Positions 16,243 through 25,485 of a stretch of 64,000 nucleotides of DNA are shown here, one piece after another. The position numbers and the translations under genes are program-made. Every line of letters begins with the position of its first letter. Within the stretch, counting starts at the first letter, position 1. The notes beneath the pieces were generated by a model that was not told where the DNA came from, searched no databases, and saw nothing but the letters and a program-made list of their open reading frames with translations. The DNA is from Formosa agariphila KMM 3901 (lineage in GTDB: Bacteria > Bacteroidota > Bacteroidia > Flavobacteriales > Flavobacteriaceae), in the NCBI RefSeq assembly GCF_000723205.1, contig NZ_HG315671.1:446851-510850 (forward strand), written 5' to 3'.

Positions 16243-17094
16243 ATGGATAATATTGTAGTAATAGGTATTGGTTTAATTGGCGGAAGTATGGTGAAGGATC
16301 TTAAAAAGGTTCATCCAGAAACTAAAATAATAGGTGTAGATAAAAATCCTGAACATATTAATCAAGCTTTAGTAAGTGGGTTAATAGATAAAAAAGGAAC
16401 TTTAGAATCTGTAAAAGATGCAGACCTTGTTATTTTGTCTATTCCTGTCGATGCTTCAGTAGCTTTACTGCCAGAAGTTTTAGACTTAGTTTCAGATCAT
16501 ACCTTGGTTATAGATGTTGGCTCTACCAAATTAGATTTTTGTAATAAAGTAGAACATCATGTAAATAGAAGAAACTATTTAGCATGTCACCCAATTGCAG
16601 GTACAGAATTTTCAGGACCTCAAGCGGCTATAAATGGTTTGTTTAAAGACAAAACAAATATAATTTGCGAAGTAGAAAAAACAGCATTCAAATTACAAGA
16701 AAGAGGTTTGCGTGTATTTTCTGACCTTGGGATGCGTATTCGATACATGAATCCGGAATCTCATGACAAACATATTGCATACGTCTCACATTTATCGCAT
16801 ATTAGCTCCTTTATGTTAGGAAAAACGGTTATCGATAAGGAACGTAATGAACGCGATATTTTCGATATGGCTGGCAGTGGATTTGCTTCTACAGTACGTT
16901 TGGCTAAAAGTTCACCAAATATGTGGACACCTATTTTTAAACAAAACAAAACTAACGTCATTGAGACATTAGATGAATATATTAACAACCTTAATCAATT
17001 TAAAATTTTATTAGAGAAAGATGACTTTGAAGCTATTTTTAACGAGATGAAAAACACAAATCGAATTAAAGATATTTTAAAAGGAATTGCTTAA
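16243..17094 (+). CDS. tyrA: Prephenate dehydrogenase
   Basis: This NAD(P)-dependent enzyme oxidises and decarboxylates prephenate to 4-hydroxyphenylpyruvate for Tyr. The Rossmann motif GIGLIGGS is at residues 7-14. The family motif CHPIAGTEFSGP lies near residue 110, and a helical C-terminal dimerisation domain follows. The 283-residue length indicates no ACT or chorismate mutase domain. It sits between the aminotransferase and the DAHP synthase gene with gaps of 6 and 14 bases. Confidence 0.92.
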   Translation: MDNIVVIGIGLIGGSMVKDLKKVHPETKIIGVDKNPEHINQALVSGLIDKKGTLESVKDADLVILSIPVDASVALLPEVLDLVSDHTLVIDVGSTKLDFCNKVEHHVNRRNYLACHPIAGTEFSGPQAAINGLFKDKTNIICEVEKTAFKLQERGLRVFSDLGMRIRYMNPESHDKHIAYVSHLSHISSFMLGKTVIDKERNERDIFDMAGSGFASTVRLAKSSPNMWTPIFKQNKTNVIETLDEYINNLNQFKILLEKDDFEAIFNEMKNTNRIKDILKGIA

Positions 17095-17108
17095 AAAGTA
17101 GTAACATT

Positions 17109-18191
17109 ATGGAAAACAAGAAAGAATTAAGAACCTGGTTAGACGATTTAAAATTAGATCATCCATTAGTAATAGCAGGTCCTTGTAGCGCAGAAACAGA
17201 AGAGCAAGTATTAAAAATTGCTAACGAGTTAAAAGATACAGATGTAAGCTATTTTAGAGCAGGAATTTGGAAGCCAAGAACTAGACCAGGAATGTTCGAA
17301 GGAGTTGGTGCTTTAGGTCTTAAATGGTTACAACGTGTTAAGGCAGAAACGGGAATGAAAATAGCTACAGAGGTAGCAAATGCAGCACACGTAAAATTAG
17401 CTTTAGAGCATGATGTCGATTTATTATGGATTGGTGCACGTTCTACAGTAAGTCCATTTATTGTTCAAGAAATTGCAGATGCTTTAGAAGGAACAGATAA
17501 AATTGTTTTAATTAAAAACCCAGTAAATCCAGATTTAGCATTGTGGTTAGGTGCTGTAGAGCGTTTAGCAACAGCTAATATTAAAAACTTAGGTGTTATT
17601 CATAGAGGATTTTCAACGTACGAAAAATCTAAATATAGAAATAATCCAGAATGGCAATTAGCGATTGAATTACAATCTAAATTCCCAGATTTACCAATAA
17701 TTAACGACCCATCGCATATTACAGGGAAACGTGATATGATCTTTGATGTATGTCAAACTGCTTTAGATTTAAACTTTGATGGTTTAATGATTGAAACACA
17801 CTACGATCCAGAAAATGCATGGAGTGATGCTGCACAGCAAGTTACACCTTCTGCGTTAGTTCAAATCATGAAAGATCTTAAGATTAGAAAAGAAACAGAT
17901 ACAGAAGCAGATTATATGGCTGCTTTAAGTAACCTGAGAGCTAAAATTGACGTTATCGATAATCAAGTTATCGATTTATTAGGAAAACGTATGGTTGTAG
18001 CAGATGGTATTGGTACTTTAAAACGTCAGAAAAACGTATCTGTATTACAAAGCAAGCGTTGGAATGAGATTTTAGGAGCAATGGTTATGGAAGGTCAAGA
18101 GCATGGTTTAAGTGAAGAATTTATCTTAAAAATGTTCAAGGCAATTCACCAAGAATCTATCAATCACCAAGAAAAAATAGTTAATAAATAA
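17109..18191 (+). CDS. Bifunctional DAHP synthase / chorismate mutase
   Basis: Residues 1 to about 260 are a type Iβ (KDO8P-like) 3-deoxy-7-phosphoheptulonate synthase with GPCSAE, FRAGIWKPRTRPG, KNPVNPD, HRGFS and NDPSH motifs. Residues about 270-355 form an AroQ-type chorismate mutase helix bundle (LRAKIDVIDNQVIDLLGKRM). It performs the first shikimate step and the branch step to prephenate. Fusion allows the mutase domain to sense prephenate and control the synthase, as known for the same fusion in other bacteria. Last gene of the operon; a strong terminator follows. Confidence 0.93.
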   Translation: MENKKELRTWLDDLKLDHPLVIAGPCSAETEEQVLKIANELKDTDVSYFRAGIWKPRTRPGMFEGVGALGLKWLQRVKAETGMKIATEVANAAHVKLALEHDVDLLWIGARSTVSPFIVQEIADALEGTDKIVLIKNPVNPDLALWLGAVERLATANIKNLGVIHRGFSTYEKSKYRNNPEWQLAIELQSKFPDLPIINDPSHITGKRDMIFDVCQTALDLNFDGLMIETHYDPENAWSDAAQQVTPSALVQIMKDLKIRKETDTEADYMAALSNLRAKIDVIDNQVIDLLGKRMVVADGIGTLKRQKNVSVLQSKRWNEILGAMVMEGQEHGLSEEFILKMFKAIHQESINHQEKIVNK

Positions 18192-18211
18192 GACTCTTTT
18201 TTATGTATATT

Positions 18212-18240
18212 AAAAGGGCTCGCAATTGCGGGCCCTTTTT
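18212..18240 (+). terminator. Rho-independent terminator of the aromatic operon
   Basis: AAAAGGGCTCGC (18212-18223), loop AATT and GCGGGCCCTTTT form a 12-bp GC-rich stem with one G-U pair. It is followed by T and flanked by A, so it can also stop the convergent gene ending at 18249. Confidence 0.9.
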
Positions 18241-18248
18241 AGTAGGTA

Positions 18249-18698
18249 TTATTTTGTTCTTTTAAAAATGTAGCGTGTCACAAAAATACCTTGTCCATCG
18301 TTAGTTCCTGCATCACTTTCAACAGCGCTAGTTACAAAAGCCAATTCCCAACCTTCTTCAGTCATAGTATTTATTTTAGAACTCACAACAGCGTCATTAG
18401 AAGCTATGTTTTGAAAACGAATTCCTGCAACATTATAAAAATTTAGAAGTTTAGTTTCTTCATAATTCTTCACACGTAAATCTCCTCGGTCAGATTTGTT
18501 TCTTTTAGATTCCTCAGTAGTTTGTTCTGATGTAAAATCTTTGTAATCACGTTCATCAACAGACGATATTAATCGAGACCGTCCTATTCCGTTAGGAACT
18601 ATAGATTCAACAGATGTGATAATTTTGTATTCCACTTGTGCTATCATCTCTGTAAAGCAGATTAGACAAAAGAGAGTAGTAAATAATATTCGATTCAT
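18249..18698 (-). CDS. Secreted protein of unknown function
   Basis: A 149-residue protein with an N-terminal signal peptide (MNRILFTTLFCLICF, probable cleavage after MIA). The mature part is charged. It ends with an EGWELAFVTSAV stretch followed by FVTRYIFKR, which resembles the end of DUF4177-like proteins, where a GWEL motif precedes a strand. I do not recognise a function. It is monocistronic and convergent with the aromatic operon. Confidence 0.7.
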   Translation of the reverse strand: MNRILFTTLFCLICFTEMIAQVEYKIITSVESIVPNGIGRSRLISSVDERDYKDFTSEQTTEESKRNKSDRGDLRVKNYEETKLLNFYNVAGIRFQNIASNDAVVSSKINTMTEEGWELAFVTSAVESDAGTNDGQGIFVTRYIFKRTK

Positions 18699-18795
18699 GA
18701 ATTAATGTTTTAATATTAATGATATCGAATATAAAAGTTTTTGTACTAATTAAATTATTTTTTAGTCTTCAATTTTTGTGGCATCTTTGTAGTTC

Positions 18796-19758
18796 ATGAC
18801 AGGAACAGTATATAAATCAACAGGAAGCTGGTACACCGTAAAAACACCAAACGGTGAGACATACGACTGCCGTATAAAAGGGAAATTTAGACTTAAAGGC
18901 ATTAAAAGTACCAATCCAATATCTGTTGGAGATGTCGTCGATTTTGAAATTGAAACTTTAGATAATGTCACTACAGGAGTAATACATCATATCCATGATC
19001 GTATGAACTATATTGTTCGTAAATCTGTAAACCTCTCCAAGCAGACGCACATCATCGCATCTAATATTGATCAGGTATTTTTATTAATTACTATTAATAA
19101 TCCGCCTACACTTACAAGTTTTATAGATCGTTTCTTAGTCACCGCAGAGGCCTATTCTATTAAAACGGTTTTACTGTTCAATAAGATTGATGTATACGAC
19201 GAAGAGACTATATTAGAAGTGCGTTACTTAGCTTCGGTATATAGAGCTATAGGTTACGAATGTATTGGAATATCTGCAGAAACAGGCAAAAATATTGATA
19301 AGGTAAAAGATTTAATGCTTGGAAAAGTGAGTATGTTTGCGGGCCATTCTGGAGTAGGAAAATCTACTTTAGTAAATGCTTTAGAACCTACGTTGGATTT
19401 AAAAACAAAAGCCATTTCTTCGCAACATATGCAAGGACAACATACAACAACCTTTGCTGAAATGTTCGATTTAAGTTTTGACGCAAGAATTATTGACACT
19501 CCAGGTATAAAAGGGTTTGGTGTGGTAGATATGGAAAAAGAAGAGATAGGAGATTATTTTCCTGAATTTTTCGCATTAAAACAAGATTGTAAATTTAATA
19601 ACTGTCTTCATATCGAAGAGCCTAAATGTGCTGTAAAAGACGCTTTAGATCGTGATGAGATAGCATTCTCACGGTACAGAAGTTATGTGCAAATTGTAGA
19701 AGGTGAAGACGAACATTATCGTACCGATATTTGGGATAAAGAACAAGACGGATTTTAA
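18796..19758 (+). CDS. rsgA: Ribosome small subunit-dependent GTPase A
   Basis: RsgA is a circularly permuted GTPase that checks maturation of the 30S subunit. The order of motifs shows the permutation: an OB-fold at residues 1-70, G4 NKID, then G1 GHSGVGKSTL, then G3 DTPG. A C-terminal zinc-binding region (CKFNNCLHIEEPKCAV) gives the Cys-Cys-His-Cys ligands. Length 320 is normal. The stop overlaps the dtd start by one base, making an rsgA-dtd pair common in this group. Confidence 0.95.
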   Translation: MTGTVYKSTGSWYTVKTPNGETYDCRIKGKFRLKGIKSTNPISVGDVVDFEIETLDNVTTGVIHHIHDRMNYIVRKSVNLSKQTHIIASNIDQVFLLITINNPPTLTSFIDRFLVTAEAYSIKTVLLFNKIDVYDEETILEVRYLASVYRAIGYECIGISAETGKNIDKVKDLMLGKVSMFAGHSGVGKSTLVNALEPTLDLKTKAISSQHMQGQHTTTFAEMFDLSFDARIIDTPGIKGFGVVDMEKEEIGDYFPEFFALKQDCKFNNCLHIEEPKCAVKDALDRDEIAFSRYRSYVQIVEGEDEHYRTDIWDKEQDGF

Positions 19759-20210
19759 TGAAAGCAGTAATTCAACGCGTATCAAAAGCGAGTGTAACTA
19801 TAGAAGGAGACATTGTTGCAAAAATATCTAACGGACTTTTAGTGTTATTAGGTATTGTAGGCGAAGACACTCAAGAAGACATTTCTTGGTTATCAAAAAA
19901 AATAGCAAACCTTCGCATTTTTGAAGATGAAGCAGGTGTTATGAATACCTCATTAATCGATTGTGGTGGAGATGCCATTGTTGTTAGTCAGTTTACACTT
20001 CAAGCAAGTACCAAAAAAGGAAACAGACCAAGTTATATTAAAGCGGCAAGACCCGAAGTTGCCATACCTTTGTATGAAGCTTTTGTAAGTCAGTTAGAGT
20101 TAGATTTAGGAAAGCAAGTGCAAACTGGTGAGTTTGGCGCAGATATGAAAGTCGAGCTGTTAAACGATGGTCCTGTAACCATAATTATAGATACCAAAAA
20201 CAAAGAGTAA
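19758..20210 (+). CDS. dtd: D-aminoacyl-tRNA deacylase
   Basis: DTD hydrolyses D-aminoacyl-tRNAs and glycyl-tRNA-Ala, protecting translation. The two signatures of the active site are present: VVSQFTL and the NDGPVT near the C-terminus (the Gly-cis-Pro motif). The 150-residue length is standard. Its start overlaps the rsgA stop by one base, and a small MazG-like hydrolase follows after 43 bases. Confidence 0.95.
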   Translation: MKAVIQRVSKASVTIEGDIVAKISNGLLVLLGIVGEDTQEDISWLSKKIANLRIFEDEAGVMNTSLIDCGGDAIVVSQFTLQASTKKGNRPSYIKAARPEVAIPLYEAFVSQLELDLGKQVQTGEFGADMKVELLNDGPVTIIIDTKNKE

Positions 20211-20253
20211 TTAAACAATTAATGGGTTTATATCGCTTAGAAAATTATTACAA

Positions 20254-20580
20254 ATGAATATTGAAGATGCACAATTAGCCGTAGATACTTGGATTAAAGA
20301 ACACGGTGTACGTTATTTTAACGAACTTACTAATATGGCACAACTTACCGAAGAGGTTGGAGAAGTGGCTAGAATTATAGCAAGACGTTATGGCGAACAA
20401 AGTGAAAAAGAAAGTGATAAGAATAAAGATCTTGGCGAAGAATTAGCCGATGTTGTTTTTGTCGTGCTATGTTTAGCCAATCAAACAGGAGTTAATCTCC
20501 AAGAAGCGTTCGATAAAAAATTAGACCTAAAAACAAAGCGTGATCACGACAGACATCACAATAATAAAAAATTAAAATAG
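20254..20580 (+). CDS. MazG-like nucleotide pyrophosphohydrolase
   Basis: A 108-residue all-helical protein with the metal-binding EEVGEVARII and ELADVVFVV motifs of the MazG/iMazG family. These hydrolyse (d)NTPs to monophosphates for pool cleaning. The size fits the single-domain subgroup rather than the two-domain MazG. It is in line with dtd, also a quality-control enzyme, and lies 6 bases before aroA. The substrate is not known. Confidence 0.85.
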   Translation: MNIEDAQLAVDTWIKEHGVRYFNELTNMAQLTEEVGEVARIIARRYGEQSEKESDKNKDLGEELADVVFVVLCLANQTGVNLQEAFDKKLDLKTKRDHDRHHNNKKLK

Positions 20581-20586
20581 TATATA

Positions 20587-21822
20587 ATGAATATCACTTT
20601 AGAGCAGTCTGAAATTATACAAGAACCACTACACGTTACCATTACAGGTTCGAAAAGTGAATCGAACCGTTTACTCGTTTTACAAGCTTTATTTCCAAAT
20701 ATTTCATTAGAAAATGTATCTAATTCAGATGATTCTGATGTGATGCAAATGGCTTTAAAATCTACAGACGATATAGTCGATATTCATCATGCAGGTACAA
20801 CTATGCGTTTTCTTACCGCTTACTTTTCTAGTCAAGCTGGGAAATCGGTAACGCTAACTGGATCTAAACGTATGAAAGAGCGTCCGATTAAAATTTTAGT
20901 CGATGCCCTTCGTGATCTTGGAGCAGATATTACTTATGTTGAAAACGACGGCTTTCCACCTATAAAAATTTCAGGAAAAAAAATTACTCAAAATGAAGTA
21001 ACGCTTAAAGCAAACGTAAGTAGTCAGTATATTTCTGCACTTATGTTAATTGGGTCGTCTTTAGAGCATGGTTTAAAACTGACTTTAGATGGAGAAATTA
21101 CATCTGTGCCTTATATAAAAATGACATTGAATTTGTTACATCAATTAGGAATTGATGCCGAATTCGAAGGACAGGTTATTACAGTACAACCTAAACTAGA
21201 TCCGGTAGATAAACAAACTTTAATAGTGGAGAGCGATTGGTCTTCGGCATCATACTTCTTTAGTATTGTGGCTTTAAGTGCAATTGGCACAACCATTACA
21301 TTATCGGCATACAAAGATTCGTCGTTACAAGGCGATTCTGTTTTAGCTAAAATTTACAAACAGTTTGGTGTAGAAACGACGTTTAAAGACAATACGATTA
21401 CGCTTCAAAAAGTGAGTCTTGTTTCTAAAGACACTGTAATCACTTTAGATTTAGTAAACGCACCAGATATTGCGCAAACTATTGCAGTCACTTGTTTCGG
21501 ATTAGGAATTGCATGTGATTTATCTGGTTTACATACTTTAAAAATTAAAGAAACCGATCGTTTAGAAGCGCTAAAAACAGAGATTGAAAAACTAGGAGGA
21601 CACGTATATGTTACCGATAAAACACTTGTTTTAGATGCTTCAGAAGTAATACAAGAAGATGTTGCAATCGATACTTATAACGACCATAGAATGGCTATGG
21701 CATTTGCACCTTTAGCACTTTGTACAAAATTACGCGTAAATGATGCTGAAGTGGTATCGAAATCTTACCCAGAATTTTGGTCTGATTTAGAAAAAATAGG
21801 CTTCAAAATTATAAAAAACTAA
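20587..21822 (+). CDS. aroA: 3-phosphoshikimate 1-carboxyvinyltransferase (EPSP synthase)
   Basis: This enzyme joins phosphoenolpyruvate and shikimate-3-phosphate in the sixth step of the shikimate pathway. Visible motifs are GSKSESNRLLVLQAL near residue 17, the GTTMRFLTA segment, PIKILVDALRDLGA and the C-terminal DHRMAMAFAPLAL. Length is 411 residues, slightly short for the family (about 430), with no obvious missing block. It is apart from the aromatic operon at 14258-18191 and follows the MazG-like gene by 6 bases. Confidence 0.93.
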   Translation: MNITLEQSEIIQEPLHVTITGSKSESNRLLVLQALFPNISLENVSNSDDSDVMQMALKSTDDIVDIHHAGTTMRFLTAYFSSQAGKSVTLTGSKRMKERPIKILVDALRDLGADITYVENDGFPPIKISGKKITQNEVTLKANVSSQYISALMLIGSSLEHGLKLTLDGEITSVPYIKMTLNLLHQLGIDAEFEGQVITVQPKLDPVDKQTLIVESDWSSASYFFSIVALSAIGTTITLSAYKDSSLQGDSVLAKIYKQFGVETTFKDNTITLQKVSLVSKDTVITLDLVNAPDIAQTIAVTCFGLGIACDLSGLHTLKIKETDRLEALKTEIEKLGGHVYVTDKTLVLDASEVIQEDVAIDTYNDHRMAMAFAPLALCTKLRVNDAEVVSKSYPEFWSDLEKIGFKIIKN

Positions 21823-21891
21823 AAATTTTCGAAAATAAAGCGATTATTGGATGGGATTTGTCAAATAAGTCAATAATAAATAGCGATTTAC

Positions 21892-21923
21892 TTGACAAGG
21901 CCTATCTTCAGATTGTATATTTG
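21892..21923 (+). promoter_or_regulatory. Promoter of queA
   Basis: TTG (21892-21894), a 21-base spacer and TATATTTG (21916-21923), an exact TAnnTTTG box, form one of the clearest Bacteroidota promoters in the window. Transcription would begin near 21930. This supports the queA start at 21995 but does not exclude an earlier one. Confidence 0.6.
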
Positions 21924-21994
21924 CATTTCCTTTTAACAATATTGAAGAACGAGTGTATTCTTTTTTTCAATATTTAAAAACAAAATATCAGAAA

Positions 21995-23044
21995 ATGAAA
22001 TTATCACACTTTAATTTTAATCTTCCACCAGAATTATTAGCAGAAGACCCGTCAGAGAATAGAGATGAGTCTCGCTTAATGGTATTAGATAGAAAAAATC
22101 AAACTATTGAACACAAACAGTTTAAAGACATCATTAATTATTTTGATGAGGACGATGTGATGATTTTAAACGATACAAAAGTTTTCCCTGCACGTTTATT
22201 TGGAAACAAAGAAAAAACCGGAGCACGTATCGAAGTATTTTTATTAAGAGAATTAAACGAAGAACAACGCCTTTGGGATGTTTTAGTAGATCCAGCTCGT
22301 AAAATTAGAATCGGAAACAAATTATATTTTGGAGATGACGATACATTAGTTGCTGAAGTTATTGATAACACAACCTCTAGAGGACGTACATTACGTTTCT
22401 TATACGATGGGTCTTATACAGAGTTTAGAAACAAACTTAAAATTTTAGGAGAAACACCACTTCCTAAATACATTCAGCGTGAGGTAAAACCAGAAGATGA
22501 AGAGCGTTACCAAACTATTTATGCTAAAAAAGAAGGGGCAGTAGCTGCACCAACAGCAGGATTACATTTCTCTAAACATTTACTTAAGCGTTTAGAAATT
22601 AAAGGTGTTAAGTTCGCAGATGTTACTTTACATGTTGGTTTAGGTACTTTTAACCCAGTAGAAGTAGAAGATTTATCTAAGCATAAAATGGATAGCGAAG
22701 AAGCTATTATCGAAGAGAAAGCCGTAAACATAATTAATACAGGAATTAAAGAAAAGAGACGTGTGTGTGCTGTAGGTACAACATCTATGCGTGCCATTGA
22801 AAGTTCTGTATCGTCTCACGGTACATTAAATGAATTTGATGGTTGGACAAATAAGTTTATTTTCCCGCCTTACGATTTTAGTATTGCCAATTGTATGATT
22901 ACAAACTTCCATACGCCAAAATCGACGCTTCTAATGATGGTGTCTGCATTTGCAGGTCACGATTTTCTTAAGCGTGCTTATGATGAGGCTGTAAAAGAAG
23001 GGTACAAATTCTACAGTTATGGTGATGCGATGTTAATTATCTAA
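21995..23044 (+). CDS. queA: S-adenosylmethionine:tRNA ribosyltransferase-isomerase
   Basis: QueA builds epoxyqueuosine in tRNA anticodons from the preQ1 base and the ribosyl part of SAM. Motifs include the N-terminal [22 protein letters not shown], the AAPTAGLHF segment and TSTMR-like [11 protein letters not shown] start 42 bases earlier (21953) is open. The usual family start MKLSHFNF at 21995 fits better, because the extra 14 residues are Phe/Lys-rich and unlike the family. The 349-residue length is normal. Monocistronic, with its own promoter and terminator. Confidence 0.94.
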   Translation: MKLSHFNFNLPPELLAEDPSENRDESRLMVLDRKNQTIEHKQFKDIINYFDEDDVMILNDTKVFPARLFGNKEKTGARIEVFLLRELNEEQRLWDVLVDPARKIRIGNKLYFGDDDTLVAEVIDNTTSRGRTLRFLYDGSYTEFRNKLKILGETPLPKYIQREVKPEDEERYQTIYAKKEGAVAAPTAGLHFSKHLLKRLEIKGVKFADVTLHVGLGTFNPVEVEDLSKHKMDSEEAIIEEKAVNIINTGIKEKRRVCAVGTTSMRAIESSVSSHGTLNEFDGWTNKFIFPPYDFSIANCMITNFHTPKSTLLMMVSAFAGHDFLKRAYDEAVKEGYKFYSYGDAMLII

Positions 23045-23065
23045 GTTATCACAAATCAAAATATT

Positions 23066-23094
23066 AAAAAGCCTTGTTCGTCAAGGCTTTTTTT
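23066..23094 (+). terminator. Rho-independent terminator of queA
   Basis: AAAAAGCCTTG (23066-23076), loop TTCGT and CAAGGCTTTTT form an 11-bp stem that runs into a T tract ending at 23094. It lies 21 bases after the queA stop. Confidence 0.9.
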
Positions 23095-23141
23095 ATAGCA
23101 TCTAAGTCGATGAAGATAAGAGATGCTAATTTCAATTTAAT

Positions 23142-23149
23142 TACTTTTG
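23142..23149 (+). promoter_or_regulatory. Promoter -7 box (TACTTTTG) directly before rlmN
   Basis: TACTTTTG is an exact TAnnTTTG match. It is only 7 bases from the rlmN ATG (23157), so the transcript would be leaderless or nearly so. No good -33 box was seen at the right distance. Confidence 0.4.
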
Positions 23150-23156
23150 CAGTATT

Positions 23157-24197
23157 ATGGCAAACAAGAAAAAGGACGTTCGGGCATTAACAAAAGATCA
23201 ACTTAGAGATTTTTTCGAATCTCAAGGCGATAAAGCATTTCGTGGAAACCAAGTGTATGAATGGTTATGGAGTAAAGGCGCTCATAGTTTCGACGATATG
23301 ACCAACATTTCGAAAGAGACCCGACAAATGTTAGAGGATAATTTTGTAATTAACCACATAAAAGTCGATACCATGCAGCGTAGTAGCGATGGTACAGTTA
23401 AAAATGCGGTTCAGTTGCACGATGGGTTAGTAGTCGAGTCTGTTTTAATTCCAGCTAAAACCAGAACTACCGCTTGTGTCTCTAGTCAGGTGGGATGTAG
23501 TTTAGATTGTCTGTTTTGCGCTACTTCACGTTTAAAACGTATGCGTAATTTAAATCCAGACGAAATTTACGACCAAGTAGTTGCTATAGATAATCAGAGT
23601 AGATTGTATCAAGACCGACCACTAAGTAATATTGTGTTTATGGGTATGGGAGAACCACTTATGAACTACAATAATGTGATTAAGGCCATTGATAAGATTA
23701 CAGATGTAGAAGGCTTGGGCATGTCTCCAAGACGTATTACGGTGTCTACTTCAGGTGTGCCAAAAATGATTAAAAAAATGGCAGACGACGAGGTTAAATT
23801 TAAACTTGCGGTGTCTCTGCATTCTGCAATCGATGAGGTTAGAACCTCAATTATGCCGTTTAACGCAACCTTCCCTTTAGCCGATTTACGTGAAGCCTTA
23901 GAATATTGGTACAGTAAAACTAAAAGCCGAATTACTTACGAATATGTAATTTGGAAAGGAATTAACGACAAAAGAAAAGATGTCGATGCGCTTGTCCAGT
24001 TTTGTAAATTCGCTCCGAGTAAAGTCAATTTAATAGAATATAATCCTATTGACGACGGACAATTTCAGCAAGCTCCAGACGATGCTATAAATATGTACGT
24101 AAAAGTACTCGAAGCAAACAACATTACGGTAACCATTAGACGTTCTAGAGGTAAAGATATCGATGCTGCTTGCGGGCAATTGGCGAATAAAAGCTAA
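23157..24197 (+). CDS. rlmN: Dual-specificity rRNA/tRNA adenine-C2 methyltransferase (radical SAM)
   Basis: RlmN methylates C2 of A2503 in 23S rRNA and of A37 in some tRNAs. The radical SAM motif CSLDCLFC (CxxxCxxC) lies near residue 120. The MGMGEPLMN segment and the C-terminal DIDAACGQL, which carries a methylated Cys in the family, are present. 346 residues is the normal length. A stretch foreign to housekeeping genes (the ApeA-like gene) begins 60 bases after its stop. Confidence 0.95.
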   Translation: MANKKKDVRALTKDQLRDFFESQGDKAFRGNQVYEWLWSKGAHSFDDMTNISKETRQMLEDNFVINHIKVDTMQRSSDGTVKNAVQLHDGLVVESVLIPAKTRTTACVSSQVGCSLDCLFCATSRLKRMRNLNPDEIYDQVVAIDNQSRLYQDRPLSNIVFMGMGEPLMNYNNVIKAIDKITDVEGLGMSPRRITVSTSGVPKMIKKMADDEVKFKLAVSLHSAIDEVRTSIMPFNATFPLADLREALEYWYSKTKSRITYEYVIWKGINDKRKDVDALVQFCKFAPSKVNLIEYNPIDDGQFQQAPDDAINMYVKVLEANNITVTIRRSRGKDIDAACGQLANKS

Positions 24198-24257
24198 TTA
24201 TAGCGCCAGATTTAATTACTCCAAAAGGAAGTAGATAAAACCTAATATAATTGACAA

Positions 24258-25106
24258 TTGAATTATTACAATCAATATTTTGATGGGGTTTTTTGGATTC
24301 CTGGCAGAAATGAAAGAAAAATTATTGCTACTTTATTTATAGATAAGGATGGCAGTGCAACCATTTCTTCCTTGCAACCATTCGAAACTGAAACCGATAT
24401 AACTGATAAATGGGGTGAAATAGAATTGGTTTTAGGTTATATAAATTGTCATAGCAATTCAAAAACTTATTCAGTAAAACTTTATAAAACATATAAATCG
24501 TCCCAATCAATTGGTTCGCTAGACAGAATCAAGTATAAATCAGACAACACATTAATTGCTACCGTATATGATGCGAAAATTGAAGCAAATCTTTACAAGA
24601 TATTAATGCTTAGTTCTGATGAATTAAGTGATTGGATCCCAGTAACTGGTTTTGATTTTAATACAAATATAGATGGGAAATTCGAGATAAGCCATTTGTA
24701 TATTCAACCAGATATTATTGAGTTATTTGAGAATAATGATTTTAGTGTTTATTTATATTTTCGAGCCTCTACAAATTTCCAGAGACGCAGAAAATCACAC
24801 ATTATAGAAACTGTTTTTATAAATATTGAGTTTAATAAACCTTTTGAAATAAAAGAATTATCAAAAATTAGAAAATCAATAGAGAGACTTTTTAGTTTGA
24901 TTCTCTTCAAACCATTTTTATCTAATGTTACTGAAATTAGAACTGTAGGTCAAACAACATATAAAGACATAAAAAAATTAAATAAACTTGATTATGGTTT
25001 GGGTAAAGAAATTGAATTTGAAATTTTTACTAGTAATTCAGATGAAATATTTGAAAAATGGTTTAAAAAAAAAAACATTAGAATTAGCAATTATAAATTT
25101 TTTTAG
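24258..25106 (+). CDS. ApeA-like antiphage protein, N-terminal part (frameshifted)
   Basis: The ORF begins with a TTG codon after an in-frame stop at 24252 and opens FDGVFWIPGRNERKIIATL. This matches the pattern of the ApeA N-terminal domain (a W-[IL]-P motif, then strands). It ends early at 25106, just after a run of 11 A (25065-25075). Reading in the +1 frame from that run continues into the HEPN part (next entry). Deleting one A, or adding two, would join them into a protein of about 408 residues. ApeA is a known single-gene defence protein with a HEPN nuclease domain. The A+T content and codon use are more extreme than in the neighbours, consistent with acquisition. Confidence 0.65.
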   Translation: MNYYNQYFDGVFWIPGRNERKIIATLFIDKDGSATISSLQPFETETDITDKWGEIELVLGYINCHSNSKTYSVKLYKTYKSSQSIGSLDRIKYKSDNTLIATVYDAKIEANLYKILMLSSDELSDWIPVTGFDFNTNIDGKFEISHLYIQPDIIELFENNDFSVYLYFRASTNFQRRRKSHIIETVFINIEFNKPFEIKELSKIRKSIERLFSLILFKPFLSNVTEIRTVGQTTYKDIKKLNKLDYGLGKEIEFEIFTSNSDEIFEKWFKKKNIRISNYKFF

Positions 25107-25485
25107 TGTTTATGGTCAAAGGGGTGTTTTGATTGAAAATAAGTTTCTTACTTATATCTCAATTTTAGAAAACTATCATAAAAACCATATTGATAAAAAT
25201 GGTTATTTGAAAACACGTTTAGAATATCTATTAAATGAATCAAGTTTAGCATTACATTTCAAAAAAATGGATAAATATTCAGAAAGGTTAAAAACCACAA
25301 GAAATTATCATGCTCATTTAGAAGAAAAACATAAAGAAAAGAGTTTAGATAGTGAAGAGATTCTAAAAACGAATTATTTACTTGAATTTGTAATCCGTGA
25401 AATATTTCTAAGAGAAATTGGAATTGATCATAAAGCGTTAATACCACATAACGTTGAAAGGTATATAATAGAATTAAATAATTAA
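24988..25485 (+). CDS. ApeA-like HEPN domain, C-terminal part of the frameshifted gene
   Basis: This is the continuation of the previous gene in the +1 frame. The first 29 codons overlap it and are probably not translated as such; the true content starts near 25077 with TLELAIINFF. It contains ENKFLTYISILENYHK and the HEPN ribonuclease motif R-x4-H (RNYHAH; Arg at 25300-25302, His at 25315-25317), then an LEFVIREIFLREIGI helix. In ApeA this domain is the toxic RNase. Catalytic residues are intact, so a corrected frame would give an active-looking enzyme. Confidence 0.65.
   Translation: MIMVWVKKLNLKFLLVIQMKYLKNGLKKKTLELAIINFFSVYGQRGVLIENKFLTYISILENYHKNHIDKNGYLKTRLEYLLNESSLALHFKKMDKYSERLKTTRNYHAHLEEKHKEKSLDSEEILKTNYLLEFVIREIFLREIGIDHKALIPHNVERYIIELNN

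Noticed and set aside
21953-21994. Longer start for queA
   Set aside because: The extra 14 residues are not family-like; the start at 21995 (MKLSHFNF) matches QueA.
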